The notes under the pieces: model-generated
What the model was told of the DNA's origin: nothing
The model's database searches: none
Seen by the model: the letters and a program-made list of their open reading frames with translations, nothing else
Position numbers and translations under genes: made by a program
In this document: in pieces, positions 17,219 through 26,541 of the stretch
How the letters are laid out: each line of letters starts with the position of its first letter
How positions within the stretch are numbered: the first letter of the stretch is position 1
Origin: Acinetobacter sp. WCHAc010034
Lineage (GTDB): Bacteria; Pseudomonadota; Gammaproteobacteria; Pseudomonadales; Moraxellaceae
NCBI RefSeq assembly: GCF_001696615.3
Contig: NZ_CP032268.1
Span: forward strand, 1-64,000
Direction: 5' to 3'
Length of the DNA: 64,000 nucleotides

Positions 17219-17440
17219 TTAATCCTTTTCTTCAACTTCTTCCTTAAACTCAAACAAATCATTCATCGTACAGTTAAAGTACTTACACAACTTATCGGCG
17301 ACTGGTAATTCAATACGTACAGCACGGTCATAATACATACTTGTGAGCGTGTTGCGATTGATACCTGTTGCATGCACCACTTCACTTAATTTTAAAATTT
17401 TTCTATCGCCCATGAGGCTAGATAACTTACAAGTAATCAT
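17219..17440 (-). CDS. XRE-family helix-turn-helix repressor
   Basis: The 73-residue Cro/CI-type protein has LSEVVHATGINRNTLTSMYYD (about 18-38) as its helix-turn-helix and a C-terminal acidic tail. This shape is common for small phage-like or plasmid repressors (HTH_26 type). It is divergent from an unknown gene at 17622, and they may share a control region. Confidence 0.75.
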   Translation of the reverse strand: MITCKLSSLMGDRKILKLSEVVHATGINRNTLTSMYYDRAVRIELPVADKLCKYFNCTMNDLFEFKEEVEEKD

Positions 17441-17621
17441 ATTTAAATTAATTTACAAAAAATAACTTGCTGTGAGTTATTTGAAGTTGTTGACTGAGTA
17501 ATACTTTGCTAAAATTAACCTACAGCAGGTTATTACAACTTATAGAAAGTATATTTTATCCATTTCAACTAAATTATAACTTTTTAAATATAAGGATTGA
17601 ACCTGCATTAGATTATTTTGT

Positions 17622-17886
17622 GGAGATGACCGCCGTGTTACCAAATGAGTTATTGATCAGCCAGCAAGCTCGTGACTTAGGAAATCAATTAATTAAAGAA
17701 ATGAACATCAATAGAAGTTATGGAATGGCTAATTTTCTTGGAGTAAATACTTGCTATGATAATCATCTGGCTGTACTTATTTGGACATTTCAACTGCTTG
17801 AAAGGGAACCTGCCTTAAATGAATTAGCAGAAATTAAAAAATATTTTCTTTTAATCTTTCCAGATAGTGTTTATCAATTAGCCTAA
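17622..17886 (+). CDS. Unrecognised small protein
   Basis: From the ATG at 17622 the frame encodes 87 residues (MTAVLPNELLISQQARDLGN onward). The frame is open upstream to 17506, but that part is AT-rich and has no ribosome site. The product looks soluble and helical, with one cysteine. No family was recognised. It faces away from the XRE repressor. Confidence 0.45.
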
Positions 17887-18022
17887 GTTGTATTTAAAAA
17901 TTAATTTTTTAAATAAAAAGCACTAAATCAAAGAAACTTTCTTTAAAAATACCTATTAATTCATACGATTTACAGAATATATGAAGCATAAGTTCCTGCT
18001 CTATCACTCACTCGTACTAAAA
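17887..18022. other. Intergenic, no gene seen
   Basis: About 135 AT-rich bases between two convergent units; nothing identified. Confidence 0.4.
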
Positions 18023-18354
18023 TTACATCGCTCTTTTTACTGATACTAAACGATTCATGTCCACACTACGTTCTGCGGCTTCGAGGGCTAGTTTTTGTTA
18101 AACCACTGAGAATAATGACAATAAACTGACCACTATATTTTTCCGGAGAGTGGTGTAGGAACTTTTTCATTATTGCTAATCATATCAGCGACAACATCAG
18201 CAACGAGCTCCTCTATTCCTGAGAATGCTTTAGACTGATCCGCATCAAGCCAAGACAATGATGGAAACTCAGCACACAACCCAACATACTCATTATCTTC
18301 TGCTGACCATGTAACACGGTAAGTATATTGTTTACTATCCATTTGACACCCCAT
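18023..18354 (-). pseudogene. hicB: Frameshifted HicB-type antitoxin
   Basis: The minus-strand frame from ATG 18342 (MDSKQYTYRVTWSAEDNEYV) is a HicB N-terminal partial RNase-H-like domain that stops at LSGKI. The rest survives in other frames: KYSGQFIVII, then LALEAAERSVDMNRLVSVKR, the ribbon-helix-helix half, ending at TAA 18023-18025. At least two indels therefore split the gene. No HicA toxin gene is adjacent. Confidence 0.7.
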
Positions 18355-18387
18355 AATGTTTTAAGTTTATGTATAAAAGTACGATTT

Positions 18388-19587
18388 TCATTTAGTAGTA
18401 CTTAAATAATCACCCCACCACTGCATCATTTCAGTCCGTTGAGCTAAATAGTCAGCGTGATTATAGCTGGCACGGGTACGGTTCTTATCAATATGTGAAA
18501 GTTGTGCCTCAATCCAATTATCTTGGAACAAACCTGAGTCATTCAAAATGGTACTAAAAGTAGAACGTAATCCATGAGAAGATAATTGATGTTTGCCATA
18601 CCCCATCTTACGTATGGCCATATTTAGAGTATTAAAATGAATCGGTTGATTGTATTTGCGTGGGCTAGCAAAAAGGTATTTTTCACCGTATGACCACTGC
18701 ATGACGTCTTTTAAAATCTCTAAAGCCTGATTTGAAAGTGGAACTAAAAAATCTGGAATCTCATGGCCTAATATGACTTTTCGTCGAAACTGTTTAATAT
18801 GTAAGGCTGGTATTCTCCAAATTTTATCTTTTAAATCAAAATGATGAGGCTCAGATAATAATAATTCAGCCCCTCGTACGCCAGTATGCAATTTGAACAT
18901 CAATGCTTTTTTAATAATGGGATGGACATCCAATTTTTGTAATTTATTCTTAAAATCAGATATATCCTCCGCTTTCAAATACGGATAATTTTTCTTGATT
19001 TTGCTGTTAATGGTGATTTTATTTAAACCATGAGCGATGTTGAACTCACAATAACCCATCGCTACAGCGTAGTCATAAATTTGGTTCAAATAACTACAAG
19101 CTTTTTTGACAGGTTCTTTTACTTGGCGTCCCTCTATTTTTTTAATTACTGAAACCAGGTCATAGCGCTTGATATTTTGAAAAGGTAAATCCTGAAGGTC
19201 TGGATAAATATCTTGCTGTAAACATCTTTCTGCTAACTGTAGTACACCACAGCGGGGTAGATCGTTGAATGCATTCTTAATTTTGAACTGCAGCCACTCA
19301 TCTCCGACCTTGCCAAAGGTGATGACATTAGAGGCAGTATCTTGTTCAAAACAGAAATTATTGTCTTTAAAGTCATCTCTGACTTGTCGTGCCTTTTTCA
19401 GTGATAAATCAGGATAAAGACCTAACTGAATGCGTCGACGTTTTTTGGTTAGTGGATCTGTATAACGATAGCACCAAGATTTTCTTCCATTCGGCTCAAT
19501 CTTCAGGCTAAGTCCATCTTCATCGGATAAAAAACATGTTTTTTCCTTGCAATGAGCTTGGCGAACTTTAATTTCAGTAAGACTCAT
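18388..19587 (-). CDS. P4-type tyrosine integrase
   Basis: The 399-residue site-specific recombinase has the DUF4102 N-terminal arm-binding domain (about 1-85) and a catalytic domain with Arg238 (TGVRGAELL), His338 and Arg341 (HGLRSTF), His365 (LSHIDK) and the nucleophile Tyr375 (SYNHADYL). All five are present. Such integrases normally insert islands at tRNA 3' ends, but no tRNA is visible nearby. It may have driven entry of the 17-26.5 kb segment. A 31-bp palindrome lies 63 bases upstream of its start. Confidence 0.9.
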   Translation of the reverse strand: MSLTEIKVRQAHCKEKTCFLSDEDGLSLKIEPNGRKSWCYRYTDPLTKKRRRIQLGLYPDLSLKKARQVRDDFKDNNFCFEQDTASNVITFGKVGDEWLQFKIKNAFNDLPRCGVLQLAERCLQQDIYPDLQDLPFQNIKRYDLVSVIKKIEGRQVKEPVKKACSYLNQIYDYAVAMGYCEFNIAHGLNKITINSKIKKNYPYLKAEDISDFKNKLQKLDVHPIIKKALMFKLHTGVRGAELLLSEPHHFDLKDKIWRIPALHIKQFRRKVILGHEIPDFLVPLSNQALEILKDVMQWSYGEKYLFASPRKYNQPIHFNTLNMAIRKMGYGKHQLSSHGLRSTFSTILNDSGLFQDNWIEAQLSHIDKNRTRASYNHADYLAQRTEMMQWWGDYLSTTK

Positions 19588-19649
19588 GGAATTTAAATGA
19601 AACCTATCAGAGGATTGATTGGATCAATTATATCAAACTAAAACGTTTT

Positions 19650-19680
19650 ATATATGATGCGTACACTACGCATCATATAT
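19650..19680. promoter_or_regulatory. 31-bp near-perfect palindrome upstream of the integrase
   Basis: Two perfectly complementary 14-bp arms (reading ATATATGATGCGTA inward) flank a 3-base centre CAC. The core ATGCGTA-CAC-TACGCAT recurs at 51680-51710. It fits a dimeric protein binding site, perhaps an operator or recombination site. Confidence 0.7.
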
Positions 19681-19903
19681 ATTTGTAATATATTGTTTTA
19701 TATATTTAATATTTTAAGTATTTGTATTTTAGTAACCATTATAAGTACCACCTCTTCTTTAAGTTCCCAACAACTCACTTTTTCTGTCATCAATGTTAAA
19801 TAAGTCTTGTGCTTTAAATTCTTAGATGACCTCCTCTACCCTTTATTATCATTTTTATAAAAGTAACTATATGTACTCATTAAAATTTGTAGAGCTCAAA
19901 AAC

Positions 19904-19931
19904 AAAAAAGACCGCTATATAGCAGTCTTTT
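19904..19931. terminator. Terminator downstream of the phosphoribosyltransferase gene
   Basis: AAAAGAC and GTCTTTT arms with the GCTATATAGC core form a bidirectional hairpin ending in a T-run. Confidence 0.75.
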
Positions 19932-19980
19932 AACTTAATTAAATAATAATTAATTCATTTTCATCATAAGTGCATAAGCA

Positions 19981-20694
19981 TCACGTTTGTTTTGACGCAA
20001 TGATTCTATCTCGGACTTCGTCAGCTGTTTTACGAGAGTTGAGGATATACTTTGCTTCCCACTCTGTGAGCCTTTCGAAATCGTACCCGTAAATCGATTT
20101 CCACCATGCTTCAAGATTACCATATACATCCCTCAATTGCTGAAGAGTTTCTTTACTTAGAGCTAATTGTGATGAGTATTGTTTACCCGTCAGTGCATAT
20201 GCTCCAATAACTTTATTCGTCCCAGTTGTTTCAATATGACCTTTTAATGCTGCAAAAGTACCACCTTGGGTCTGGGTATCATCAACAATAATAACACATT
20301 TATCATTGTTTATTGTCCCATCAAATGCTGGTGGGTTGGCTAATCTATGCCACCCATCACCGCCAGTTCTTGATACTTTTATAGCTTGAACTATATTCGT
20401 ATCAACTTCAAGCCCAAGTTTCTTTGCTATAACTGCTGAAGTAGCTAAAGGAATCATATTACGACCGACTGCTTCCTCAGCATGTACAGGTACTATAATA
20501 GTTTCCCGACCATCGATAATTCTTTCTAGTTCAGCAATCGCCTCATCCGAAACTAAATCTTTAGCTAAAATATACGCACTTTCAACATCCCCTGCTTTAG
20601 CAGCTTCATACATGTAATGAGAGGTTGCATCTCCAAGACCACGGTCAATAACCGTTTTAGGAAACATATTCCAATCTGTGCGATATAACTTCAT
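19981..20694 (-). CDS. Phosphoribosyltransferase-domain protein
   Basis: The 237-residue protein has the PRPP-binding loop CVIIVDDTQTQGGT at 133-146, the type I phosphoribosyltransferase hallmark of two acidic residues before a Gly-rich turn. The flanking helices (LATSAVIAKKLGLEV and LKGHIETTG) fit the fold. The base it would couple to PRPP is unknown; the domain is most similar in layout to ComF-like or orphan PRTases. It stands alone with its own terminator. It could be a metabolic gene or part of an island-borne defence gene, and sequence alone does not decide. Confidence 0.7.
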   Translation of the reverse strand: MKLYRTDWNMFPKTVIDRGLGDATSHYMYEAAKAGDVESAYILAKDLVSDEAIAELERIIDGRETIIVPVHAEEAVGRNMIPLATSAVIAKKLGLEVDTNIVQAIKVSRTGGDGWHRLANPPAFDGTINNDKCVIIVDDTQTQGGTFAALKGHIETTGTNKVIGAYALTGKQYSSQLALSKETLQQLRDVYGNLEAWWKSIYGYDFERLTEWEAKYILNSRKTADEVRDRIIASKQT

Positions 20695-20923
20695 ATTTTT
20701 AAATAAGTTTTAATGATGGCTAGCATTAAATTTTACACTAAATTTACCGCTAGCATCTCTTGGATATTATTTTTCGTATCAGGCAGCACTCTCAAAAGCC
20801 GTTTGTTTGGACAGTCCCCATGATCATACACGAGGCAGCTTCAAATACTTATGGGCCCATCCTATCCAGTTGTATCTTCTTGCATCACATGAATATTGTA
20901 TACTCATTTTGACTACTTGAAAA

Positions 20924-21169
20924 TTATGGAACAACGTCAATAAAAACAATAACTCTAGAGTCTTTAGTCGACATTCCTAAAAAGGTAAATTCAACATTTC
21001 TTTCCATATCATTTCTTTGTGTCTCTAGATGAACAAAAGAAACATAGCTTATTTCAAAGAATCGGGCTAGGGTTTTTATGCCAATGATTTTGTTCTCTTC
21101 ATTAGCAATTAAAACATCTAATTCCAGATCAAACTCTTCTAATTATTTAATTAAATCTTTAACTTTCAT
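20924..21169 (-). pseudogene. Small gene with an in-frame stop at codon 9
   Basis: From ATG 21169 the frame reads MKVKDLIK, a TAA, then LEEFDLELDVLIANEENKII and onward to a natural stop at 20924-20926 (about 81 codons in total). The post-stop part is smooth coding-like sequence (FFEISYVSFVHLETQRNDME). It is either a point-mutated pseudogene or a sequencing error. The family was not recognised. Two bases of the upstream gap separate it from the zinc-ribbon gene on the same strand. Confidence 0.5.
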
Positions 21170-21183
21170 TTTACTATCAACCT

Positions 21184-21474
21184 CTATGAATTATTTAAAA
21201 AATTAGCACAATGAAACTTGTGAAAAAAATGGATTTGAACAAAATTTTTTAGCAAAAAAAGCATAGCAACCAGAAAAATCTTTCCAGCAATCAACAAAAA
21301 TATCCCCGTGTGCTTCCAGTTTACAACATTTTGACTACCACACTGCCCACAGTAGTAATAATAGCCTTTGATACGGCCACCGCATTCAGGACAATTTTTA
21401 TGATTAATGAATAAGTTACTCAACGTCTCTTCTCCAAAATTCTTATTATCAAGTTGTAAGTGAAGATAGCACAC
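21184..21474 (-). CDS. Zinc-ribbon membrane protein
   Basis: The 96-residue product has two CxxC pairs (Cys28/Cys31 and Cys42/Cys45, CPECGG and CGQCGS) forming a zinc ribbon, then one hydrophobic segment (about 55-75). This layout suggests a small membrane-anchored regulator or adaptor. The start is uncertain, and a shorter version from a later codon is possible. It precedes the stop-containing small gene on the same strand, so they may have been co-transcribed. Confidence 0.5.
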   Translation of the reverse strand: MCYLHLQLDNKNFGEETLSNLFINHKNCPECGGRIKGYYYYCGQCGSQNVVNWKHTGIFLLIAGKIFLVAMLFLLKNFVQIHFFHKFHCANFLNNS

Positions 21475-21552
21475 ATTTATAAAAAATGTCTTTTTTAAAA
21501 CATCAAAAGATGTTATAAAAAAGACATTCGCTACTTTAGGATAACTTTTAAG

Positions 21553-22263
21553 ATGAATTTAAATCTCCTTGATGAAGAATCAATCCAACCTTCTGAACCC
21601 ACGCCATGTGATTTTTTCAAAGGTGAAAATGCTATCAAAAAAGCTAAACAGTTAGGATTACCTGATCTCGAGTTAGTCAGAAACGCAATTATGATCGGTG
21701 ATGCTGACTATAGAACAAATACTCACTATAACCGTGCACGCTTTATTGCACGATGGGGAAAAATTGGAGAACAGATTGCTTTACTGCTTCGACAATCTGA
21801 TCCTGCTTGGATATTCCACAATGACAGCCAGCCAAGAATTGAGAATACAGTAAAGAAAATACAAATTATCTTTATGAGCGGGAATATTGCATTGGGGTTA
21901 GCTGATCAAGTTGTATCAGCACACTGTGAAAAAGGATTAATGACATTAAATAATATTAAGGAGAATCAGTCTGCTTATGATGATGAGACAAAATTGAGAA
22001 CATGGATTTTATACTTTCCTTCAGCATCACATCCAGCCTATAAAGACATTGATATCCCAAATATTCCTTTTGAATTTGCATACCCAACTAGCTTCGTACA
22101 GGACTTAAAAGCGAAAAAAATTTCAATTTTACCAAGTGACCATACTTGCAGAATTGCATTTGAAATAGATAATACAGTTCCTGTAAAAACTGATCCTAAG
22201 CCAGTATTGGAACCATCTAATGAAATTAAACCAGATGATTTTGATATTCAGCTTGTAGTTTAA
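21553..22263 (+). CDS. Unrecognised partner of the ImmA/IrrE-type protein
   Basis: The 236-residue soluble protein has no family I can name. It is acidic at both ends, with a helical middle (ARFIARWGKIGEQIALLLRQ) and a beta-rich later part (KLRTWILYFPSASH). It is followed 12 bases later by an ImmA/IrrE-type peptidase gene, and they clearly form one operon. That pairing suggests a regulator-protease or toxin-neutraliser role. Confidence 0.6.
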   Translation: MNLNLLDEESIQPSEPTPCDFFKGENAIKKAKQLGLPDLELVRNAIMIGDADYRTNTHYNRARFIARWGKIGEQIALLLRQSDPAWIFHNDSQPRIENTVKKIQIIFMSGNIALGLADQVVSAHCEKGLMTLNNIKENQSAYDDETKLRTWILYFPSASHPAYKDIDIPNIPFEFAYPTSFVQDLKAKKISILPSDHTCRIAFEIDNTVPVKTDPKPVLEPSNEIKPDDFDIQLVV

Positions 22264-22275
22264 TCTGAGGTTAAT

Positions 22276-23382
22276 GTGTTTAATAAAGATCGTTTACGTA
22301 TTGCTAAAGAATTACGAGGACTTAGCAATACCGATTTCGCAGAAAAATTGAGTTGCTCTATCTCTAAGGTAAAGCAACTTTTAGACGTGGATAAAGAAAT
22401 CAATGAAAATGATCAAGATGATATATGCCGTGTATTAAATTTACCCAAGTCATTCTTTGCAGGTAATGACACACAACCACATGAAACAGACCAAATCTTC
22501 TATAGATCGGTTGCTCGTATTAAAGCACAGCATAGAAAAGCTAATGAGGCATATACTCTTTTAGCAATAAATATTAACAAGTACTTAAATCAGAAAGTAA
22601 AGTTACCTACTTTTCACCGTCCTGATTTAGATATTACTGAGTTTTTGGGTGAATCTAAGTATGCCGATCACCTAGCGTCAGAGTTGAGAGGTTTATGGGC
22701 TTTAGGTAATCAACCTATTAATAACATTGTTTCGTTGTGTGAGCTAAAGGGAATCCGTGTCTTTAGATTACCGACTGAAATTCGAGAAATTGATGCACTA
22801 TCTTTTTTTGATGATGAAAGTGGTAGCCCTTTCATATTTCTAAATACATTTAAGTCTGCCGAAAGAGCCCGCTTCGATTGTGCACACGAACTTGGTCATA
22901 TCGTTATGCATACGCATAACAAAAAAATTCGTGTCGAGAAAGATAATCGTGTTCTCGAAACTGAAGCGGATCAATTTTCATCTGAATTTTTAATGCCAAC
23001 AGATGCATTTCTTTCTACTGCTCCACGCTATTTTTCACTAGAAAATATGATTGAGTATAAAAAGATTTGGCGAACATCCCTGAAGGCTATTAACTATAAA
23101 GCTCACAAGCTGGGATTAGTTAGTGATTGGGTTAATCGTAGTAACTCTATAAAGATCAATTCGTTGGGCTACAACATTAATGAACCTGAAGAAACTCATC
23201 GAGATGAGAGTTTGATGTTGCCCAAAATTATCTCTGTTTTAGCCTCACAACCATCTTTTGATAAAAATAAAATGCTTGATGAAATTGGAATCTCTGAAGA
23301 AGATTTTAATCAATTAACATTTGATGCTTTAGTTAAAGTTGAGCCCCCGAAGAAAAAACATAAGTTATATATTGTCGAGTAA
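22276..23382 (+). CDS. XRE-HTH fused to ImmA/IrrE metallopeptidase
   Basis: The 368-residue protein begins (GTG) with a Cro/CI HTH (about 5-60, NTDFAEKLSCSISKVKQLL) and continues into a zinc peptidase domain with HELGH at 204-208 in RFDCAHELGHIVMH and a glutamate in ETEADQFSSEFLMP near 230. ImmA-type enzymes cleave repressors in phages and conjugative elements; IrrE controls DNA-damage responses. The target is unknown; the co-operonic protein at 21553 is the first candidate. An HMCES/UmuDC SOS block follows directly. Confidence 0.85.
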   Translation: MFNKDRLRIAKELRGLSNTDFAEKLSCSISKVKQLLDVDKEINENDQDDICRVLNLPKSFFAGNDTQPHETDQIFYRSVARIKAQHRKANEAYTLLAININKYLNQKVKLPTFHRPDLDITEFLGESKYADHLASELRGLWALGNQPINNIVSLCELKGIRVFRLPTEIREIDALSFFDDESGSPFIFLNTFKSAERARFDCAHELGHIVMHTHNKKIRVEKDNRVLETEADQFSSEFLMPTDAFLSTAPRYFSLENMIEYKKIWRTSLKAINYKAHKLGLVSDWVNRSNSIKINSLGYNINEPEETHRDESLMLPKIISVLASQPSFDKNKMLDEIGISEEDFNQLTFDALVKVEPPKKKHKLYIVE

Positions 23383-23404
23383 TACAAACCTTCCTTAAAA
23401 ATAA

Positions 23405-23420
23405 TGCGCCTTACGGCGCA
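23405..23420. terminator. Short GC-rich hairpin
   Basis: TGCGCC and GGCGCA with a TTAC loop lie just after the peptidase stop. There is no obvious T-run. Confidence 0.5.
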
Positions 23421-23499
23421 CTATTTATGCAAAATCCTGATTAATTTTTTTATGACTTCACGCCCAACGTAGTTTTGCATCCCATAAGTCATACTTTAA

Positions 23500-23520
23500 C
23501 TGAAAATGTAACTTGCCCCA
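23500..23520. promoter_or_regulatory. Possible UmuDAb/SOS-like operator half
   Basis: CTGAAAATGTAACTTGCCCC keeps the left TGAAAATGTAACTT part of the Acinetobacter SOS box TTGAAAATGTAACTTTTTCAA; the right half has drifted. It lies 109 bases before an SOS-associated peptidase gene. Confidence 0.45.
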
Positions 23521-23628
23521 TCATGACTTTTTTCATATAGCCTACTTGAACTGACACCATAAATCCCATGTGTTCCATAAAGCATCGTATACAATTTCAG
23601 ATAAATTCTTTAGTTATGTGATCAGGCT

Positions 23629-24270
23629 ATGTGCTCAAATTACCTATTTCCAAATAAAAGAAATTTGACACTCTTAGGTGTCGATACAAGCCAGTTTGAT
23701 CTTGAGCTTAAGGATCATGTATTCCCTTCCTATCATGCTCCAATCATTCTGAACGGCTCAGATCACTTAGAGCTTGATATTGCAAAGTTTGGATTACTAC
23801 CGAGCTGGGCGAAAGAATTGAAGTTCAGCAGTCATACTTATAACGCCAGAACTGAGTCTGTAGCAGATAAGCCTAGCTTTCGACATGCTTGGAAGTACAG
23901 CAAGTTCTGCCTAGTCCCAGTACAAGAATTTTATGAGCCGAAATACATCAATGACAAGCCACACTGGTACACCATCAAGCGTAAAGATGATCAGCCTTTT
24001 ACTGTTGCAGGGATCTATGATGATGCAGTGATTAATGGCAATAAGGTACGTTCCTTTTCAATGTTGACCATCAATTCGGACCATCACCCTTTTATGAAAC
24101 AATTCCATGCACCGAAGGATGAGAAGCGATCCATCATCGTTATTCCAGAACAGTACAGAAAAGACTGGCTAACAGCCGATCATGAACATGCGCATGAATA
24201 TTTCTTTCAAATGCCCGATGAATTCGTCACATTTCCACGCGATGAGCAGAAACAAAACGTCTTATTCTGA
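23629..24270 (+). CDS. SOS response-associated peptidase (HMCES/YedK-like)
   Basis: HMCES/YedK proteins shield abasic sites in single-stranded DNA by forming a thiazolidine link through Cys2. This 213-residue protein starts MCSNY, giving the N-terminal cysteine after Met removal, and keeps the glutamate-containing QEFYEPKY block and the DHHPFMKQFHAPKDEKR block with its histidines. It begins an SOS block continued by UmuD, UmuC and a small gene, and has a degenerate SOS-like operator in front. Confidence 0.85.
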   Translation: MCSNYLFPNKRNLTLLGVDTSQFDLELKDHVFPSYHAPIILNGSDHLELDIAKFGLLPSWAKELKFSSHTYNARTESVADKPSFRHAWKYSKFCLVPVQEFYEPKYINDKPHWYTIKRKDDQPFTVAGIYDDAVINGNKVRSFSMLTINSDHHPFMKQFHAPKDEKRSIIVIPEQYRKDWLTADHEHAHEYFFQMPDEFVTFPRDEQKQNVLF

Positions 24271-24381
24271 CGCATCCTTGTTTATCCACAACTTTTTAAA
24301 TTTGAATTTTAAACGCTGTTAGTAATATCCTATTTAAACAAATTCTACTTCCAAACACGCCTCGTAGCGTAGGAGTATCTC

Positions 24382-25008
24382 ATGTCTAAGAAGTTGCCTA
24401 TTTACTTCTCTGACGACGCATGGTCATCTTTACAAGAGCTCATGGGTCCAGAGGGTAAACCAAGTCCTACCATCAACACCGTGCTTGAACAAATCGCTGT
24501 TCAAAATGAGCTTGTTGAAAAATTAGGGCTTACTGCTGTCCTACCCAAATCCAAAGTATCTATTCCCGTCTCTTTAGAGCGTATTCCTGCAGGTCCGGCC
24601 TTCAGCACCAAGGATGAGCAAGACAAAGCACTCGATCTGAATGAGTTCCTGATTCACAACCCTATTTCTACTTTTATTGCCTATGTAGACAGTGAATCCA
24701 TGCTCGATGCTGGCCTAGAGATTAATGATCCAATCATTATTGATCGCAGTATTGAAGCCAAGCATTACGATATCGTGGTTGCCCTGATTGATGACAATGC
24801 CTCGACCATTAAGCGGCTGATGATCACCAATAAGATGTCCAAGTCTGAAATCAAAGAAATATTTGGAGATGAAGATTATCCGCTTCCAGAACTTTGGTTG
24901 AAGGCTGAAAATTCGAATTACAATCACATCATTCCTGATGATAGTCAGACCATATCAATCTGGGGTGTGGTGACTTTTAATTTAAAGCGTATTTATCACC
25001 GCTCATAA
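24382..25008 (+). CDS. umuD: UmuD-like S24 protease with long N-terminus
   Basis: LexA/UmuD family proteins cut themselves when RecA filaments form. The 208-residue protein is longer than E. coli UmuD (139), as in the Acinetobacter UmuDAb subgroup. Autocleavage should occur at Ala70-Gly71 in RIPAGPAF, and the catalytic pair is Ser106 (DSESM) and Lys144 (STIKRL). The N-terminal extension (about 1-55) may bind DNA. UmuC follows after 14 bases; together they would form polymerase V. Confidence 0.82.
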   Translation: MSKKLPIYFSDDAWSSLQELMGPEGKPSPTINTVLEQIAVQNELVEKLGLTAVLPKSKVSIPVSLERIPAGPAFSTKDEQDKALDLNEFLIHNPISTFIAYVDSESMLDAGLEINDPIIIDRSIEAKHYDIVVALIDDNASTIKRLMITNKMSKSEIKEIFGDEDYPLPELWLKAENSNYNHIIPDDSQTISIWGVVTFNLKRIYHRS

Positions 25009-25022
25009 AAAGAAGAATAACC

Positions 25023-26318
25023 ATGCAAAGTGAAAATGAAATATTCGCGTTAGTCGACGTGAATAATTGCTACGTCTCGTGTGAGCGTGTGTTTAATCCT
25101 GCCTTGAATGATCGCCCAACCATTGTGCTCAGCAACAATGACGGCTGTGCCGTGGCCAGAAGCCAGGAAGCGAAAGACTTAGGCATCAAGATGGGTGTTC
25201 CTGTATTCCAAATTAAAGAGCTGATCAAACAACATAACATTCAGGTGCTATCCAGTAATTTCTCCTTATATGGCGAAATGTCCAAGCGCTTTATGGAGCT
25301 GCTTGGGGACTATGTTGCACCAGGAGATCAAGAGGTCTATTCCATTGATGAATGCTTTCTGAAGCTCACAGCTTACGAGCATCTATTTGACCTGACTGTA
25401 TATGCTCAAGACATGAGGGCTAAGGCTTGGCGTTGGTTAGGCCTACCCTGCTGTATTGGAATTGGTCGCTCTAAAACCGAAGCCAAGATTGCCAATCATC
25501 TCGCCAAGAAAAACAAGTTCTTCAATGGGGTCTGTAATCTGGCCCATATGGACCCATGCTCTACAGAAACGCTACTCGCGCAGGTTGATGTGTCTGAGGT
25601 TTGGGGCGTAGGCAGACAGAACTGTAAGAAGCTCAATACTATGGGTGTTCAATCTGTGCTGGATCTGATCAATGCCAATCCTAAAGAAATCAAAAAGCAG
25701 TTTAGTATCGTGATGGAAAAGACGGTGCTTGAGCTACAGGGCCTTTCTTGTATTGACCTTAGTGATGATACTGTAGCGAAGAAGCAAATCATCAGCAGCC
25801 GTTCATATGGCAACCCAGTGTATGAAATGGATGACATTAAAGCTTCGGTTCGGCTTTATGTGGCCAGAGCCGTGAAACGAATGCGGGAAGATGGCTCAAT
25901 CTGCAAGATGATCGGCGTGTATATCCAAACCAGTCGCTTTGATAATACAGAGCGCTACTCGCCTTACATCGTCGTTCAAATGCATGAGCATACGGATGAT
26001 CTACTGCTCATCACCAAGGCCGCGATGAAAGGCATCGATCAGATATTTAAGAAAGGCTTTAAGTATAAAAAGGCGGGAATCGTGCTGCTCGAAATTACAG
26101 ATCAATCCAAGTTTGTGCCCGATCTATTCACGGACTATTCACATAAGCAAGAGCGAGAAAGGCTTTCAGATGCCATCGAAGCCATCAGTGAACGGTTTGG
26201 GAAGAATCTCGTCACGCTAGGCATTGCCAACAATAAAGAAGCCACATGGCACATGAATCAAAACCTTAGATCACCTTCGTATTTAACCAAATGGTCTGAC
26301 TTACCAAGAGTAGGATAA
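25023..26318 (+). CDS. umuC: UmuC, translesion polymerase V catalytic subunit
   Basis: This 431-residue Y-family polymerase copies past damaged bases with low fidelity. It has the first catalytic Asp in [18 protein letters not shown], the catalytic SIDECFL (about 108-114) with Asp and Glu, and an HhH region. The C-terminal block carries QTSRF and [18 protein letters not shown]. It is complete. Its start lies 14 bases after umuD and its stop four bases before a small downstream gene. It should be SOS-induced. Confidence 0.9.
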   Translation: MQSENEIFALVDVNNCYVSCERVFNPALNDRPTIVLSNNDGCAVARSQEAKDLGIKMGVPVFQIKELIKQHNIQVLSSNFSLYGEMSKRFMELLGDYVAPGDQEVYSIDECFLKLTAYEHLFDLTVYAQDMRAKAWRWLGLPCCIGIGRSKTEAKIANHLAKKNKFFNGVCNLAHMDPCSTETLLAQVDVSEVWGVGRQNCKKLNTMGVQSVLDLINANPKEIKKQFSIVMEKTVLELQGLSCIDLSDDTVAKKQIISSRSYGNPVYEMDDIKASVRLYVARAVKRMREDGSICKMIGVYIQTSRFDNTERYSPYIVVQMHEHTDDLLLITKAAMKGIDQIFKKGFKYKKAGIVLLEITDQSKFVPDLFTDYSHKQERERLSDAIEAISERFGKNLVTLGIANNKEATWHMNQNLRSPSYLTKWSDLPRVG

Positions 26319-26322
26319 AAAC

Positions 26323-26541
26323 ATGCACTTATTTAAATTAACTGACGAACAACTCGCACAAATTCTTATCCCGAAACGATTTGTACCACCTACTCCACCT
26401 GAACATGAAGGCAAGAATATGGTCTATGTATTTGATAGTGAGGATAAGTTTGAACTGACTTATGATGAGCTGGTGGAAATCATTAGCAAAGCTAGAATGG
26501 CTGGTCCGAAGTTGATACCTGTCTTAGGCACCGTGAATTAA
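26323..26541 (+). CDS. Small conserved-looking protein of the umuDC operon
   Basis: The 72-residue acidic protein (MHLFKLTDEQLAQILIPK onward) begins four bases after umuC and must be co-transcribed. I do not recognise the family. Its location suggests a link to the SOS block. Confidence 0.5.
   Translation: MHLFKLTDEQLAQILIPKRFVPPTPPEHEGKNMVYVFDSEDKFELTYDELVEIISKARMAGPKLIPVLGTVN

Larger units (their letters stand above)
19588..19980. other. Integrase upstream region with a long palindrome and a terminator
   Basis: No gene. It holds the palindrome at 19650-19680 and a terminator at 19904-19931; otherwise it is AT-rich. Confidence 0.55.
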
